From contig JAMXLQ010000331.1 in NCBI GenBank assembly GCA_024280975.1, positions 1 through 6,113 on the forward strand: a stretch of 6,113 nt of DNA, read 5' to 3'. Both the position numbers and the translations under genes were made by a program. Origin of the DNA: Methanosarcina sp. GTDB taxonomy: Archaea > Halobacteriota > Methanosarcinia > Methanosarcinales > Methanosarcinaceae. Each line of letters begins with the position of its first letter. Position 1 is the first letter of the stretch. This document shows positions 5,415 through 6,113 of this stretch, piece by piece. The notes beneath the pieces were generated by a model. It ran no database searches. It was not told where the DNA came from and saw only the letters and a list, made by a program, of their open reading frames with translations.

Positions 5415-6113
5415 ATGGAAAAGAGTGAAAGCATAATCGAACTTGATATAATAAGTGAGGCAGAAAAAAACGGAAGATTATTCGACTTAATGCAAAAACC
5501 TGAAGTTGAAGCCGGCCGTCTTTTCAAGCTTCTTGATTCTTCTATTCAGGGTTTAAGAGAGTGCAGGCTTATCACTACTGCACTTGAACTCGGAGTTTTT
5601 GAAGCTCTTAAAGTTCCTTTATCTGCAGAGACTCTGGCTGAAAATCTTGGTTGCAGTCCTGTACTTATGCCTCATTTCTGTAGCGCTCTCCACAGCCTCG
5701 GGCTTCTTGACAGATTTAAAGAAGGAGAATATGGGGAAAATCCAAAAACGAAGGAAAACGGGGGCGCCGTATATCTTGTTTCAGAGCTCAGTGCTACCTA
5801 TCTTATGGAAAACTCTCCTTTCTCGCAACAGCATTACCTTGCCGAAAGGTTCAGGAATATTGAGTTATGGGCTCGTCTTCCCCAGATTTTGAAGGAAGGG
5901 CCTGATATTGTTGAGAAAGGACCTTTTTTTGGGGAAATCATCCAGTGTATGGCTGAAAACGCACGTTGCGGAGTGCTTCAGGAAACTGTCCAGATTGTTA
6001 TAGAAACTGTCGACTTCAAGAACGTTAAAAAGATGCTTGACCTTGGAGGAGGGCACGGACTATATGCTATTGCTTTTGCGAAAATTAACGAAAATCTTCA
6101 GGCTTTTATTTTT
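5415..6113 (+). CDS. SAM-dependent O-methyltransferase-family protein, 3'-truncated
   Basis: The frame is open from ATG 5415 to the window edge, giving the first 233 residues; relatives are about 330-370 residues long. GGAG at 5404-5407 with 7 nt spacing supports the start. The N-terminal part (about 35-130) looks like the winged-helix dimerisation domain of this family: a helix RLITTALELGVFEAL (51-65), then LSAETLAENLGCSPVLMPHFCSALHSLGLLD (69-99), the usual layout before the catalytic domain. The Rossmann-fold motif I for SAM binding is MLDLGGGHGLYAIAFA (207-222). The catalytic residues would lie beyond the end and cannot be checked. The fold matches PF00891 and acetylserotonin/hydroxyindole-type methyltransferases, which act on O, N or S atoms of small molecules. 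The substrate is unknown. It is divergent from the importer operon, which raises but does not prove a common theme such as chelator or cofactor metabolism. Confidence 0.88.
   Translation, partial: MEKSESIIELDIISEAEKNGRLFDLMQKPEVEAGRLFKLLDSSIQGLRECRLITTALELGVFEALKVPLSAETLAENLGCSPVLMPHFCSALHSLGLLDRFKEGEYGENPKTKENGGAVYLVSELSATYLMENSPFSQQHYLAERFRNIELWARLPQILKEGPDIVEKGPFFGEIIQCMAENARCGVLQETVQIVIETVDFKNVKKMLDLGGGHGLYAIAFAKINENLQAFIF

Noticed and set aside
5584..5892. Plus-strand 102-residue frame, and a minus-strand frame at 5865-6056
   Set aside because: Both lie inside the methyltransferase frame, whose N-terminal domain and SAM motif are continuous from 5415 to the edge.

Overview
The window looks like chromosomal DNA of a methanogenic archaeon of the Methanosarcina type. 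This is inferred from an archaeal-type ribosomal protein S15, a COG1361-type (S-layer-related) surface protein, a binding protein with an archaeal-style lipobox, AT-rich intergenic DNA with archaeal TATA/BRE elements, long untranslated leaders and GGAG ribosome binding sites. Species cannot be fixed from sequence alone.

Layout from left to right: (1) the 3' part of a secreted COG1361-domain protein (+), ending in a hairpin terminator; (2) a 519-bp gene-free stretch holding that terminator, a perfect 12-bp tandem duplication, a dyad next to a TATA box, and a leader of about 180 nt rich in inverted repeats; (3) the gene for ribosomal protein uS15 (+) with its own terminator; (4) a convergent three-gene ABC importer operon on the minus strand, transcribed as binding lipoprotein, then FecCD/BtuC-type permease, then ATPase; (5) a 385-bp AT-rich divergent promoter region; (6) the 5' part of a SAM-dependent methyltransferase of the O-methyltransferase/acetylserotonin-methyltransferase fold (+), cut by the window edge.

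The importer genes form one functional unit. The lipoprotein captures a chelate outside the membrane (ferric siderophore-like compound, corrinoid or metal oxyanion; the sequence does not decide), the permease forms the channel and the ATPase drives uptake. Tight spacing (16 nt, then a 4-nt ATGA overlap) points to co-translation. The divergent methyltransferase may or may not be linked to it.

The most interesting non-coding signal is the rps15 leader. Its last 100 nt can be drawn as a three-way junction whose base lies beside a pyrimidine run complementary to the Shine-Dalgarno sequence. S15 binds a three-way junction in 16S rRNA and bacterial S15 is known to repress its own mRNA, so an archaeal autoregulatory leader is a testable idea. 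It is inferred here by eye from pairing, not demonstrated.
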